Source of the DNA: Gaeumannomyces sp. JS-464
Lineage: Eukaryota > Ascomycota > Sordariomycetes > Magnaporthales > Magnaporthaceae
DNA length: 64,000 nucleotides
Direction of reading: 5' to 3'
NCBI GenBank assembly: GCA_002197995.1
Contig: NGZR01000002.1
Span: 1,302,001-1,366,000 of the forward strand
The notes below the pieces were generated by a model, which worked only from the letters and a program-made list of their open reading frames with translations, was not told the DNA's origin and did not search any database. The translations under genes and the position numbers were made by a program. Below are positions 35,930-46,862 of this stretch, piece after piece; position 1 is the stretch's first letter, and every line of letters begins with the position of its first letter.

Positions 35930-37480
35930 ACGGGGGGCAAGTTATGGAACGCCATCCACACTAATTACCATTTTGGGTTTACTTCCGGTGGTCCCCCAAT
36001 GCATTTTAAAATTGTAAATTATAGCTTTTTTTATAATTATGTTCCATCGCGGCGTATATTGCGTTTTGGACAGGACAATTGCTAACGAATGCCTTTATTT
36101 ACTATAGTTTTATAACAAATTCGTTTAAAAGCTGCGATGGATCGACGAGCAAGTGGTAAATTAACGTTTCCGCGGTATCGTTAGGAAACGCAGCATTGCT
36201 AATTAATATGCAATATTAAAAGCTATTCGGTGTATGCCAGGCCTTTTTTGGGCTTGGTAGCATTAAAATGCATTACTATATTAACCTTATCCATAACGGT
36301 TTTTTGCTTACCTTGCTAAGCTTTTTCATTTGGAGGTAAAAAGCTATATCCAGTCCAAAATCTCGCATCGGCGTGCTAATTTGCTTTACTAGCTTACTTG
36401 GCGCCCTCGGAATGTACGGCCTTTCCATTGGCATTTTTAACATCGGAAACTTACTCCCCGGTCCGGTTTATGCACTCCTTTCGGGCTTTAACGCCTCGAC
36501 CGTTGGTATTATCGCAGTCGCCGCCGTTTAATTGTTAAAAAAAGCCATTACCGGTAAAACAACCCACATATTCGTCTTCCTCGGAAGCGCGGCCGGCATC
36601 CTATATAACGCGCTGTGGTACTTTCCCCTTTTAATGTTCCTAGCCGGCGTCGCAACCGTTATCCATAATTATCGCTGGCTTTACGGCCTTGTTAAGGTCG
36701 TTATAAGCGTGGTAAAGCACCCCAAAAAACGACGTTTGGCAAAAAAGCCGGAATTCGTCGAACTTTCGCAAGCGCAATTTGCCAACCAGCACAACTATCG
36801 CGAACAATAGGGGGGACTGGTTAGATTGCGATATATGGTAAGGTTGGATGGTGTACAGGAAAGAGTTAAAGGCCGAAAGCCGGGCGGGCAGGCTTGTAAG
36901 GAAAGCTTTGCAGGAGCCCCACTTCCCTTATCGTGCCGATAGGGTGGGGGTTACCCTGCCCCGCTAATGGGCCCTTTCCACCTCCTGCCGGCCATAATAA
37001 CGATATTGCTACCGCCACTGCTACTTTTTCCGGTGCTGCGATAAAACGGAATGAGGTAAGGACGCGCTTAAACCGGATAACGGTGCGGAAACCCTCCCGG
37101 TTACTGGGGACGGGCATTTAAAAACTGAGTCGGAACCCCGCGCCACCCTACCGAAGCGCACCTTTAATTCCTTTTGGACCTTTAACTTCGGCATAATTGT
37201 TTTTTACTTTACTACTTTTATTATTATTATGGTTTTGCGCGGCGTGTTGCCCGTTAAATCGCTCCTTTTCAGCTTTTTCGCAAACATACCTCGCCGGAAC
37301 TATCATTTTCGGCGAAGGTCCCGTCGTTATCCCCTTGCTCCGCGAATACGTCGTCGCTAAAGGCTGGGTAGTCCGCGAAACTTCCTTATCGGCCTAGCCA
37401 TTTAGCGGAGCCTTCCCGGTCCCAACTTTAACTTCGCCGTATACCTCGGCGCTTTAACTGCAATTAACAGCGGAAACGGT
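35930..37480 (+). pseudogene. Chromate ion transporter (CHR family), RIP-degraded
   Basis: Two ChrA-type halves can be read. N-terminal half: 'YHFGFTSGGPPMHFKIV' (~35970), 'QAFFGLGSIKMHYYINLIHN' (~36240), 'SLLGALGMYGLSIGIFNIG' (~36400), 'LLPGPVYALLSGFNASTVGI' (~36450), then a 92-codon clean stretch 36532-36810 with 'YNALWYFPLLMFLAGVATV'. C-terminal half: 'YLAGTIIFGEGPVVIPLL' (~37290), 'PGPNFNFAVYLGALTAI' (~37420). Family members are multi-pass membrane proteins that export chromate. The first-half LPGPGSTK signature has eroded to 'FFGLGSIK', each change being a C-to-T type. The linker between halves (36796-37002) is the segment shared with 23484-23676. Confidence 0.85.
36796..37002 (+). repeat. 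Dispersed repeat, copy B (inside the ChrA linker)
   Basis: Partner of 23484-23676. Order of shared blocks is the same. Here the hairpin reads CCCTTATCGTGCCGATAGGG, with shorter arms. Because it overlaps the ChrA coding end 'HNYREQ', copy A may derive from a second, otherwise vanished ChrA copy. Confidence 0.55.
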
Positions 37481-37639
37481 ACTACGCGCTGCTGCTATTA
37501 ATATAACGTAGCTGTATGGATATGCGAGTAAGGGGAGGGAGCTTAATAATCGAAAACTTTGGTTTTAATGCTAATATAGGTTTAAAATAATTGGCTTATT
37601 ACTGGGCTAATTGGGAAAAGAAGTTAAGGTTTAAAAAAG

Positions 37640-37831
37640 GTCGTTAAAGCGGCCGCAAGGAATAGGGTGTTTAGCGAAAAGGTAATGCGGCTGCTGTTTA
37701 ACCGACGAGGCGAGGAGGTTAAGGTTACAAAAGGGGTTATTAAAGCGGCCGCAGGGAATGAAGGGTTTAGCGAAGAGGTGATGCGGCTACTGCTTAACCG
37801 ACGAGGCGAGGAGGTTAAAGTTACAGTAAGG
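37640..37831 (+). repeat. 96-bp coding tandem repeat (NLR/ankyrin-type)
   Basis: Two units with a 96-bp period encode 'KAAAxNxxFSEExVMRLLxN' then 'RRGEEVKVT'. This is the helical repeat often found in the C-terminal arrays of fungal NACHT/ankyrin-type proteins (EEVVKAAAGN...MALLLDRRG wording). Only two units remain, in frame with each other across 37667-37900. Upstream 37560-37640 may hold a third, decayed unit. Adjacent units are more alike than either is to typical family members, so the duplication is recent relative to decay. Confidence 0.65.
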
Positions 37832-37999
37832 AGGGCGAAAGTGCTGTATTTATTCCCTTGGAGTAATGTTTATCCGCGTGCCATTTTTAAACACATACGG
37901 CGTAATTTCGGGTTTTAAAACAGCCCCTTTTGCAATTACACCGGTTTTGCCTTTAAATAACCCTATAATAACTACCTTTTTTCCTATGCCTTTTAAATT

Positions 38000-38610
38000 T
38001 AACTGCCTTAGCAGGAATGCAGCACATGCCCATTCCCCATCCTTAATCGCTTACCGCTACGCTTCGGCTTTCCGATGCGAATATCGGACTTTGCTCCATT
38101 TTGTACGAGGAAATCCGCTGTAGGTGTTTGGCGATTTAACAGCGCAGTAATTAAGGGGATGTAACCGTGCTTATCGGGATTATTTAGCGTTTTTTTAGCC
38201 CCGTGCTGCAGCAGCCATTCGATTGCGCCTTTTCGGCCCTCCATCGCTGCCCAATGTAAAGGTGGGCACCCATTTTTATCCTTCGTAAAAACAGTTACAC
38301 AACGATCGTTTAACAAAATCTCCATTACCCGAACACAGCCTCCGGCAACAGCGTACGACATAAGCGTACGACGGGATAAATCCTTTGTAATGGGGAGTGC
38401 CCCACTTTTCATTAATATCCCCACGACCGCAGCATATCCATGCTCGGCAGCATAGCTTAGCGGGGTTCGTCCCGAACGGTTTCCCGAGTTAATCCCGGAG
38501 CCGATTTCGAAAGCTGCTTTAACGATTTCCTGCCAGCTTCGCTGGGCGGCCCAGGAAAGAACGGTGCGGCCGTTATCGTATGCAGGTAAAATGTCGTCGA
38601 TTTAGCTAAC
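38000..38610 (-). pseudogene. Ankyrin-repeat protein fragment
   Basis: Minus-strand reading from ~38610: 'NGRTVLSWAAQRSWQEIV', 'SGRTPLSYAAEHGYAAVVGI', 'SRRTLMSYAVAGGCVRVMEI', 'NGCPPLHWAAMEGRKGAIEW' and 'HGYIPLITALLNRQTPTADF'. These are at least five consecutive ~33-residue ankyrin repeats (TPLxxAAxxG pattern). A 138-codon stop-free stretch occupies 38008-38424. One or two stops lie upstream, and no NACHT or other effector domain is readable N-terminal to it (38610-38790). Ankyrin repeats bind other proteins; in fungi they commonly end NLR-like receptors. Convergent with the 96-bp coding repeat on the plus strand. Confidence 0.8.
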
Positions 38611-39959
38611 CAGCTAAAGGCTTTCCGTTCGATCGTTTTTGGATATTGCGTCGATAATACCGCGAGCGTTCCGTTCGGACCGAGAATGGTCCGCCGTCTT
38701 TTGCGCGAAATCGGCGTAACTATTATGGCATGGCAGGCCCTTTTAAGCTTAACCGGTTCTTAAGCCTCGCGGAAAGGGCGGTCACGTGGCGGCCGTTAAC
38801 CCATGCACTAATTGGCCGCATAAAAAACCCTGCCAATCAATCCCGGTGCGGAGCACCGCGATTCCTTCCTGTTCCTTAGCTTTAAATAGCCAATTTAACC
38901 TTACGGGTATATCGCAGCTTCGTCTCTTTACCCGATACGGATATCGTGACAATAACGACGCGAGATGATGGCGACCAAGCCGTTGAACGGCCGCTTATTC
39001 GTTTTTCCCTTTATCCAGGAAATTCCTTTGCTGCTAAACTTTTATTGGGGTCCATCTTTCCAAAAACTAGCATTCCGGTAAAGCTCGCCCAATTCCAGCA
39101 TGGTTATATCCAATGCTTTATTATCTTGTCCGTTACTTGTTCCTAGTGCGGTTTGCCATGCTTATTTAAGGAAAGCCTTCGCCTTTTGGAAGTTTCCGCC
39201 TTTCTTACGTTTTTTAGCGGCGCTATGGACAGCCGGAAAAGCATTTCCTGCCAAAAGCAACTTGGAGCGACATTTTAAAGCTGGGATAATAACCGAGTAC
39301 GCATTTTAGGTGGAGTTAAAGCCGCTTTCCTTAAAGTATTCCGCAAAACGGGATACCATTTCGTTCGTAAAGTAAAAGCCTTTGCTTCCTGTTAAGGGTT
39401 TTGTTTGCTTTCCGATGGAGCTAAAAACGTCCGTAATTGCGTAAAGGAAAAACTGGTATATATTATAAGCACATGTGGTAGGGATAAAATGGTTAACGGT
39501 AGTGGCATATGCTACCTCCGGTGTTTTTATTTCGCTAAGCGAAACGCGTTTAACCGGGTTAAAAAATGCGACAAGGACGCGGTGCGGATCGACGTGCAAT
39601 GTTTCGAGGCGTTCCAAAAGCCGAATAATTTCCTAACTCCGACGAGTATTTATCCAACTTCCGGACGACGCCGATAGCTGTGTACACGGTCGTATTGCCT
39701 TAACTGTTTCCCCGGGTGGTGGCGAGGTCGATATTCGTGCTAAGTAAAGCAGGTGCGCAAAATGGAACCGTTACCCTCACTATTAAACGACATCCCGCTT
39801 TTTAAAGCAGCCGCAACGAATGTGGTTTAACCCTATAAGCATTACAATAAACGAGAACGAGAATAAAATTCGGCGAGAATATACCGTTATAAAGGATAAC
39901 CCCCATGTACATTTTTCTTCCCTTGCTTTTTTGGTTTTTTAAGCGCCGATTTTAAATTA
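38611..39959. other. Unassigned region with an open minus-strand frame
   Basis: Minus 39617-39306 is stop-free for 103 codons ('MERLETLHVDPHRVLVAFFN', 'SRFAEYFKESGFNST') and continues with few stops to ~39000 ('DNKALDITMLELGELYRNAS'). It may be a helical-repeat protein, but I cannot name the family. The 5' end of the kinase below must lie in 39730-39960, but its glycine loop is not readable. Confidence 0.35.
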
Positions 39960-40618
39960 ACTGCCTTACCTCCCTGCAAAAGCGCCACATCGCCCATCGC
40001 GATATTAAGCCCGGCAACGTGCTGGTTAAACTGCTACCGCGCTTTCAAGTCGTGCTCGGGGACTTCGGCCTGTCCAAGGTTGTTACGGATACGACGCGGC
40101 TCCGGACTTTTCGCGGCAAGCTCAAATACATAGCGCCGGAGGTGCCAACTTTTAGCAAGAAGGAATATAGGCCACTTGCTAACATATGGTCCCTCGGCGT
40201 TATGGCCCTCGAATGGCTATACGGCATCCCAAAAGTACCAACCAGGCCGGCGCCTAAGGCAGCAAAAAATGTATCGCCGAAGCAGTGGCACATTTGGGCC
40301 GCTACCTGGATCCATAAGCTAAATACGCAGCTAAACGACCAAAAGGAAGGGACGGATGTCGACCTGCTGCAAGGTATGCTTGTTACCAACCAGCAAAAGC
40401 GGTTAACGACTCGCGTGGGCCTTTTAAAGGGCTTTAAAGTCGGCCTGTTTACGCGGCGGGCTGTCGACGGGCTTGTAAAGGAAGAGGAAGCTGCCGAAGT
40501 AGCTAGCGGGGTCGAGCCACCTACAATAACGCTGCTAGCGGACGCCGAAAGCGACCCTAATGCCACCATCCTATTAAATCGACTGGATGTTAGCGTGCCG
40601 GTCGCCGGACAGCAGTAA
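39960..40618 (+). pseudogene. Ser/Thr protein kinase, C-terminal two thirds
   Basis: Catalytic elements are well preserved: 'HIAHRDIKPGNVLVK' (~39990, catalytic loop with HRD and Asn), 'VVLGDFGLSKV' (DFG), 'LKYIAPEV' (APE) and 'ANIWSLGVMALEWLYGIP' (usually D-x-W-S-x-G; Asp is Asn here). Stop-free for 199 codons from 40019 to the TAA at 40616-40618, ending in a low-complexity tail. The N-lobe is unreadable upstream, so it is broken or 5'-truncated. The D-to-N change in the regulatory motif is G-to-A. It is one of the least damaged genes in this part of the window. Confidence 0.75.
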
Positions 40619-41979
40619 GGGATTAGTGTATTACTTACAGCGCGGTGAATCCTTAGTTGCTAGGGACGATGGAAAGCAGTATTAGGATCCCGACAGCTTG
40701 CACGACGACAATAACGATAACGACGACGACGGAGACGACTACGGAGAAGATGGCACCTATCCGGAGCAACCCCGCGCGTTTTCCAAAGGTTTAGTGGCCT
40801 TAAGCCGTTCTTTTAACGAAGCCTTTACGAAGCAAGCCAATAAAGCACGCTGTCCTCTGCCCGTAAAGTACTACCAGGAGCACCACCCCACCCAGCAAAA
40901 CCACACTGCATACGTTACGCCTTATTAGCTGGAGGATAAGGCCTTAAACTCGACTATGGCCTTAGCCAGTATCGTGAAAACTAAAAGGAGCACTTGGCTG
41001 CCCGGACCTTACGTGGTTCGGGGTAACATGGGCTGTGCAGGATATTAGTACGCGGCAAAAGATTACGGCCGGCTTTAGGGCGTAAGCACTGCCAAACAGT
41101 GGCACGCCGGCCAATCTCGTAAAAACGACGGTGCCTCGCAGGATTAAGCGAACTGAAATAGTACGTTACAAAGCGGGTAAAAGTTAGGAAAGGAACTGGG
41201 AGCGACAAACTGGTCCGCAAATTGCGCGAGCTTTTAAAACGCCGCGAAAAGCCCATGCTTAAGCGTAAAAGCTCCCAGCTCGACGATAGCGCCGGGATCG
41301 AGTTCGTTTTAACGCTTTTCGGTCGAAAGCGGGAGCTCGAAGTAACGGAAAAGCTTATAGCCTTAATCCGCCTTTGGAACTATCGTTTCGATGCTCGGTT
41401 TAAAAAATTCTACCTTACTAGCGCCATGCACCCTTAGCTTACCCGAGCCGACGGCCAAAACAAGCAGGAAATCTAAATGCTTTTCCCTATTCCCAGGTCG
41501 ATTTTATGTCCCTGTGCATTTAATACACGTGCTTAACAGGTGGCGGAGGTTTAATTAAGCAGCTAAAGCTGGCAAAGTGCTGCCTTTTTGCCAAAGCGGC
41601 GCAGCGGCGTAGCTCGTTTTATAAAGGGGTCCCTCCCCCTTTTCGACTTTTCCCCTTCCTTTACTCGTCCACCGGCTTGCTAGCGCAGTCCCAGCACAAC
41701 CACAGCCATAAACCTCGCCTCGCCGCCAGCCGGGGCCCCTAAAAAGCCCTGCGATCCCTTTAGCGTCGACCCTGCGCAATTAATGCTCCCTCTTCCCGAC
41801 CCGTGCCGAGCGGCGACCCCAGCTGTGGGGGCGGCTTGCTTAACGATATTTTTCCTTTGGACTCCGAGCAAACCCCGCCTTGCTTAATAATATTAACGTT
41901 AAAAGCGTCGTGGGCTTTAGGGGATTTCCCAACTTCATACCACTAACTCCATATGGCTTAACACCACCGACACTTTTCC
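40619..41979. other. Unassigned stretch after the kinase
   Basis: An acidic run 'DDNNDNDDDGDDYGEDG' at 40698-40750 begins a 76-codon frame that may be a decayed C-terminal extension of the kinase gene. Frames at 40981-41256 (minus) and 41222-41437 (plus) overlap at their ends and are not recognised. GC-rich DNA at 41560-41880 has only shadow frames. Confidence 0.35.
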
Positions 41980-42222
41980 ATGGACGAATGGGATATTACT
42001 GGAGCTAAATATTATGCCCAGCTCGGACCCCCGAGTCCACTGTTATGCGACTTAGCCGATAAAGTCCAATTTTCCATCTCGCTCGAGCATAAGTCCGATA
42101 AAGCCGCTCGCGACGATTTCCACCTTAACGACTTTCTTTTATCGCCCCTTTTCGACTTTAACGAAATAAAAAACGCTCCTGGCGATAGCAGCATTTTTAA
42201 CGATTTTATTAACTTTAACTAA
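41980..42222 (+). CDS. Short hypothetical protein (80 aa)
   Basis: A complete frame from ATG 41980 to TAA 42220-42222, with acidic, Phe/Asp-rich composition ('FLLSPLFDFNEIKNAPGDSS', 'IFNDFINFN' at the end). No stop interrupts it, unlike the surroundings. The end resembles short acidic activation-type tails, but I do not recognise it. It could equally be the surviving exon of a larger dead gene, since coding-like DNA ('KRKRENLDDNGAATLLKSAS') continues at ~42410. Confidence 0.3.
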   Translation: MDEWDITGAKYYAQLGPPSPLLCDLADKVQFSISLEHKSDKAARDDFHLNDFLLSPLFDFNEIKNAPGDSSIFNDFINFN

Positions 42223-42225
42223 AGC

Positions 42226-42540
42226 GAAGCTGCGACGCCTTTAAAGCCCGCTCCGCTTACCCCGCGAAAAAATGTTTAAAGCCCGAGCTGGTTTCCCTAA
42301 ACTCCCGGAGCTTCGCCCTGGACGAGCATGAACGTCGAGTTATTAAAAGTTAAAAGCTATAAAGGGAATAACAGTTGCTTAGTTAAGGAGATGATTAATA
42401 AGGTTTTTAAAAGGAAGCGCGAAAATTTGGATGATAATGGAGCTGCGACGCTTTTAAAGTCCGCTTCGCCTACCTTTCGATAGGATTCCCGAAGCTCGAG
42501 CTGGTCCCCCGCCTTTCGAAGCCATTTTGGCTTGCACGAG
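42226..42540 (+). repeat. Imperfect direct repeat, ~80 bp
   Basis: AGCTGCGACGC(C/T)TTTAAAG followed by CCGCT(C/T)CGC(T/C)TACC and then GAGCTGGT(T/C)(T/C)CCC occurs at ~42230-42310 and again at ~42450-42530. The copies differ mostly by transitions. The origin is unknown. Confidence 0.5.
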
Positions 42541-43117
42541 CCCGGACGTCGAGTTTTTGGCAGTTAGCCATTATGGTAAAGCAAGCCCTAGAAGGAATTA
42601 AATTACGTCGAAAATATCTAGCTATCGAAGTGCTCGCACCGCTTTTAACGCAGCAAAAGCAAACAATTGCCGGGCTCGGACGGTGATTAAAAACGGAAGG
42701 ATTAAATAAGGGTTGGGGAGGAATAAGGGTTTACGAATCGCCTCCCAGGCAGCGAGCGCAAAAGAAAAAAGCTGCGGGGTTTAAAAGGAAATCGACGAGG
42801 TTTTTAGGAGGAGGGCTCCAGGTCCGGGTCGCCGTCGCCGATTACAGGCTTTAAGCAATCAACGCCATCCTATTAACGTTAACGCGTTTTAAATGTTTAG
42901 CTAAATATCGGGAAACATGTAGTCGTATTTAAATTCAGTTAAAAATCAAGTACCTCTTTCGCTATAAATCACCTAACGAAGCCTAGCTCGTCCGGGGTTT
43001 TCCTGTGCCTGCTTTGCAGGTGGTTGCGGATGTTTTTTTATCGATACGGCTTACAGCCAGCCCTATACGTGTTCGCGAAATACGGCTATCGTTGGCAATT
43101 ACCCATGGCACATTTTA

Positions 43118-43153
43118 GGGCGTGATTAATACAAAATGGTTTTTTGGTTTTTT
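43118..43153 (+). repeat. Left terminal inverted repeat of the Harbinger element
   Basis: About 35 bp, starting GGGCGTGATTAATAC, preceded by the TTA target copy at 43115-43117. Confidence 0.9.
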
Positions 43154-43479
43154 AACCCCCTGGCCGGTTTTTTAACCTAATTTAAGCTTAATTCTCGACG
43201 TGAAAACAACGCCCGGGGTAGCCTTGTGCCCGTTTATGTATATTTGGGCCTGATTTTCGGTGGATTCCCATCGAAACGAGGCAGGGAACGTCTATTTATA
43301 AAAAGCAAAGGGCACAAAGGTTTAAAATAAAAGCTATTCCCAAAAATAACAACGACCCGTGTAACGCCGTAATCCAGGGTTAAAGCAGGCCGGAATAGCC
43401 TCACTTTTTGGCGGATTTAAAGGGCCCTTGGGCCGGCGATAAGCTCGTTCGAAAGCCCAAAAGCCAGAGATTCTCGTAG

Positions 43480-43486
43480 TATATAA
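43480..43486 (+). promoter_or_regulatory. TATA box of the Myb/SANT gene
   Basis: TATATAA lies 117 bp before the ATG at 43603. The leader between them is pyrimidine-rich, which is common for fungal promoters. Confidence 0.4.
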
Positions 43487-43602
43487 GGGGAAGCCTTTGG
43501 CAGTTCGGATTTAAGTACAAAAATAGTATTACAAAGATTAACTTACCCTACTTACATTACCTACAACCCTTTTTTTTGCCTACCAACCTTACTTCCGCTA
43601 CC

Positions 43603-44751
43603 ATGCCTCGTTAACTGTCCCTCCGTATCCGGCGCCGGCGCCAGGAACGCGAGAATCGCGCCCTTTTTTTGCCCCCCTCGTTTCCCGTGCCCTTTGCCGG
43701 GGAAGAGGAGGATCCTCCGGCCACCCAAATCACGCTGGGAACCCCGGCAACCTCGCCGGAAGGCCTAAAGGCCGACTTTTACAACCTTTTTAACGACCCG
43801 GAATCGCCCCTTTCGCCCTCCCGTGCACCCTTTATGGCCCCCTCCCTTGCCGCAGCCTCGCAAACGACCCAGGGCACTTCCGTAGGGGGCTCCCAAGCCT
43901 CCCAGGAGGGCCGCAAACGGAACGACTGGACCGCTAATCAGCTTTTGGCCTTCCTTAAGGCCCTCGCGAAGGCCAGCCGGCAGGGGAAAATGAATCCGGC
44001 GATCGCTGGCTGGCAGCCCAAGTGCTTTAAAAAGGTTGCAAAGGCCTTATTTAACTTGTGGCCCGGTATCCGGTGGTTAAAAAGGGTTAAAAACAAGTAT
44101 AATAGCCTCCGGGCGCAGTATAAGGACTGGCTAAACTTTGGGAAGCGGTTAGGGGTTACCGTTAATCCGGTTACGGGATTGTATTTCGCTAGCGATTAAG
44201 CCTGGGAGGCGTTTTTTGCGGTCCGGCCTACCGCCCGCTAAATGCGCAAAAAGCCTCTTTTCCGCCCGGACCTTCACGAGGCCGCCTTTGCAGGTAACTG
44301 GGCGACAGGGGAACAAATCGCTACGGCCGCCCAACGCTTAAGGGCCTCGCCAGCCGACGAGCAAGGTTCCCCAAGCCGGCAGGCCGTGGGAGGCCGCGGG
44401 AAACGTCCCTCTGGTAGGTCCGGGCACCTAACAGTAGCGGAGGCCCAGTTGCACGTCGGAGATCGCCTTTTGGAGGCTGTACGAACGTTGGCTCGGGCCG
44501 GATCCGGATCCGACTGGGACTTAACCCCTTTAAGTGCGAGGTCCTCCCTGGCCGGCCGGGCGCCCTGTAGGCGTTGGCTGAGGCACGAGCCCTGGATACA
44601 GGCCGCAAAGGAGCTGCGGAAGTACCCCTGGGACGACTTATCGGGCGAAATTAAGCGGAAGTTGATCCGGACCTTTAAAAAGGACGAAGGGATGGCTTAC
44701 TGGTGGTTAAGCGACGTCGAGGACAAGGAGATGATAATGAATTTGGTGTAA
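43603..44751 (+). pseudogene. Harbinger Myb/SANT-like DNA-binding protein
   Basis: One frame from ATG 43603 to TAA at 44749-44751 (~382 codons) is interrupted by only three TAA codons: codon 4, ~44197-44199 and ~44239-44241. A CAA-to-TAA change explains each. Pro/Ser-rich N-terminus; trihelix Myb/SANT-like domain at ~residues 105-180 with 'NDWTANQLLAFLKALAKASR' and 'KNKYNSLRAQYKDWLNFGKR', spaced tryptophans and a 'TGLYF' end. Gly/Arg-rich linker; C-terminal helical domain ('IKRKLIRTFKKDEGMAYWWL'). In Harbinger elements this second protein binds the ends and helps bring the transposase into the nucleus. Stop-free stretches: 43669-44196 and 44242-44748. Confidence 0.85.
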
Positions 44752-45615
44752 AGCGACGAGCTGGACTTGTGGTAGCGATTAAGGCGGTTCGAATAAGGGC
44801 ATTTTCGTAATCGGGCGGTTTATTTTGGTAAAGTTATAAGGGAATGTTATTGTTAGTTTTTCTTTTGGATATCGTTAAGGTTAAGGGTTTAAATACCACG
44901 GAAATCACTATTAGGCAGGTTACCATAAACACCACCACTCGCTTTTAAATAGATAAAATTAACGTTAATCGGGCCGCAGGTTACGGCATTTAATTGGCCT
45001 TAAAAAGGCGATCAAAATGCACCAAGTCCCGACGAAAATAAACGCCGAAATCATCGCGAAAAATTACCGCAAGTTAACCGGCAAAGCTCGAAGGGTGCCG
45101 CCTTTAGGGTGCGATACCCACCTGGACCCAAAAAACCCACAGCATAAACGATCGCCACCCCATTTATTACCCAAATGGGCAACGCTTACGCACGCCTAAT
45201 ACGATCCCTTAATTTAATCGCCGGCCGCCACCTTAATTTTTATCCGTTCCTTTCGAAAAACGCACCATTCGATTCGCCTCGACGAGGGCAATCGAACGCT
45301 ACCTTTGGTATATGGAACTAATCATTTTTCGCTACGCTAAACCTGTCGATCCTACCATAAAAACCACTGCCACGTCGCCGTTTTCGGCTGACCTCCTTTT
45401 TGAACCAATAACCCAATTAACAAGCCGTAACCTCCTCCCGATTGCCCTTATCGAAGCGAGTCGAACGCAGGTTACGGGGTCTCCTTACGAGCCTTGTAAG
45501 CCTGGTAATCGTCCCACAACCTATTGGCTATCGAGGCCCGGTACTGTATCCAAAACGCGGGCGTTGTGCCCATCTCCCGCCCTCGCTTTACAGCCTCCCT
45601 TTTAACCCGAGCCCT
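44752..45615. other. Interior of the Harbinger element between convergent genes
   Basis: 3' flanks of the two genes. A plus frame at 45312-45605 is probably incidental. No other function seen. Confidence 0.5.
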
Positions 45616-46715
45616 TTAAAGTGCATTTTCTCCATTAATTCTGGCTTGTTTAGGGCCAGGATTGGACGCTAAAAATGCCTTAGCTTCCCTTTTTAAAATA
45701 AAGTTATGCAGGCCCGTAACGGCCAACACGATATCGACTTGTAAGCGGATACGGTAATCGGGCGGCGTGCCCCTAATAATCTTCCAGCGGCCTTTGAGAT
45801 CGCCGAAGCACCTTTTAACAATAACACGCATTTTTGCATGGTGCAGGTTAAAAAAGCTCGGCCGGGGTCTCCGGCCGGGCAAAGCCCTGTTCTTGAGGTG
45901 ATACCTCGTCGCGTTGTAAGGGGTAATTACCCCGGTGCCGAGGAAAAAGCCGGCATCCCCAAGGTAAAATGACCCTCCGGGACTCGAAATCCGGCCTGTT
46001 GGGCCCGCCTAAGCAATTGGGAGTCGTGTATAGAGCCTTCAGCGCCTGCCATAACGAAAACGAACCGCCCGCCGTGATCTACGGCCGCCAAAACGTTCTG
46101 TGCGGTAAGCCCTTTCCGACTCCTCCATGCAACTCCCGCATTTGCACTGACTTTGGCGTTGATTAGGGTCCCGTCGACGGCTCCCAGGCACCCAGCAAAG
46201 GCCTCCCGGACCTCCCGACGCCTGCAATCGGGCCAGAAAACGTCGGAGATCTCCGGCAACGTTACAAAGGCGGCGTGGAGGGCGATCATAACTTGCAGTA
46301 CCTCGTGGAAATTCCGGTGCGTTATTCCCGGGCTACGGCCAAAAAGGTGGGCTACGACTTTAAGGGAGACACCCTGCCCACAAATGTATAGGAAAGAGGC
46401 CACTTTCTCGCCCAAGGAGACGAGTTTTAACCCCGCAAGCGTTGTGTTCGTGTTCAGCCAGTCGCAAAGGTTATAAAAAGTGCTTTGCTTGATCCGGAAA
46501 AGGTGCCGGAAGGCCGGGGCAGCCTCGGGTCTTTGCCAGTATCGGAGAAAGGTGTTACCGGAAAAGATCGCCGTATGCACGGTCCGTAGGCCTCCGCTTA
46601 CGCCCCTAAGGGATCCGGTAATGCAGGTGGCCGTGATGACCTGCATATAAAGGAGGAAGATTTGGCGGGCTTTGCGCCGGCGCAACGCCTTAAAGGTAAC
46701 GAGGGAGGTATCCAT
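45616..46715 (-). pseudogene. PIF/Harbinger transposase (DDE nuclease), broken
   Basis: Start ATG at 46715 (MDTSLVTFKALRRRK). The N-terminal helix-turn-helix region ends near 'QSTFYNLCDWLNTNTTLAGL'. The nuclease core follows: 'CLGAVDGTLINAKV' (first Asp), 'AWRSRKGLTAQNVLAAVDHG', 'GAEGSIHDSQLLRRA', then after a one-base frameshift at ~45965-45972 'YLGDAGFFLGTGVITPY' (second Asp) and 'HHAKMRVIVKRCFGDLKGRW'. In the family the last motif is I-E-R-x-F-G; here Glu is Lys (AAA), a G-to-A change removing the third catalytic residue. Total length ~365 residues is normal for HARBI1-like enzymes. A T run at the frameshift suggests loss of one base, or an assembly error. Confidence 0.9.
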
Positions 46716-46862
46716 CGGATAAAGCAAAAAAAAAAACGAGCTAAACAGTATATTTGGCGTGCTTAACGGGCAAAAATTGCGGTTAAAATGAACCAGTTAA
46801 CTTGTTGCACCCTACTCCTTTTACTTAATCCGGATCCCCTTAATCTTTTATACCGGCAGGCC

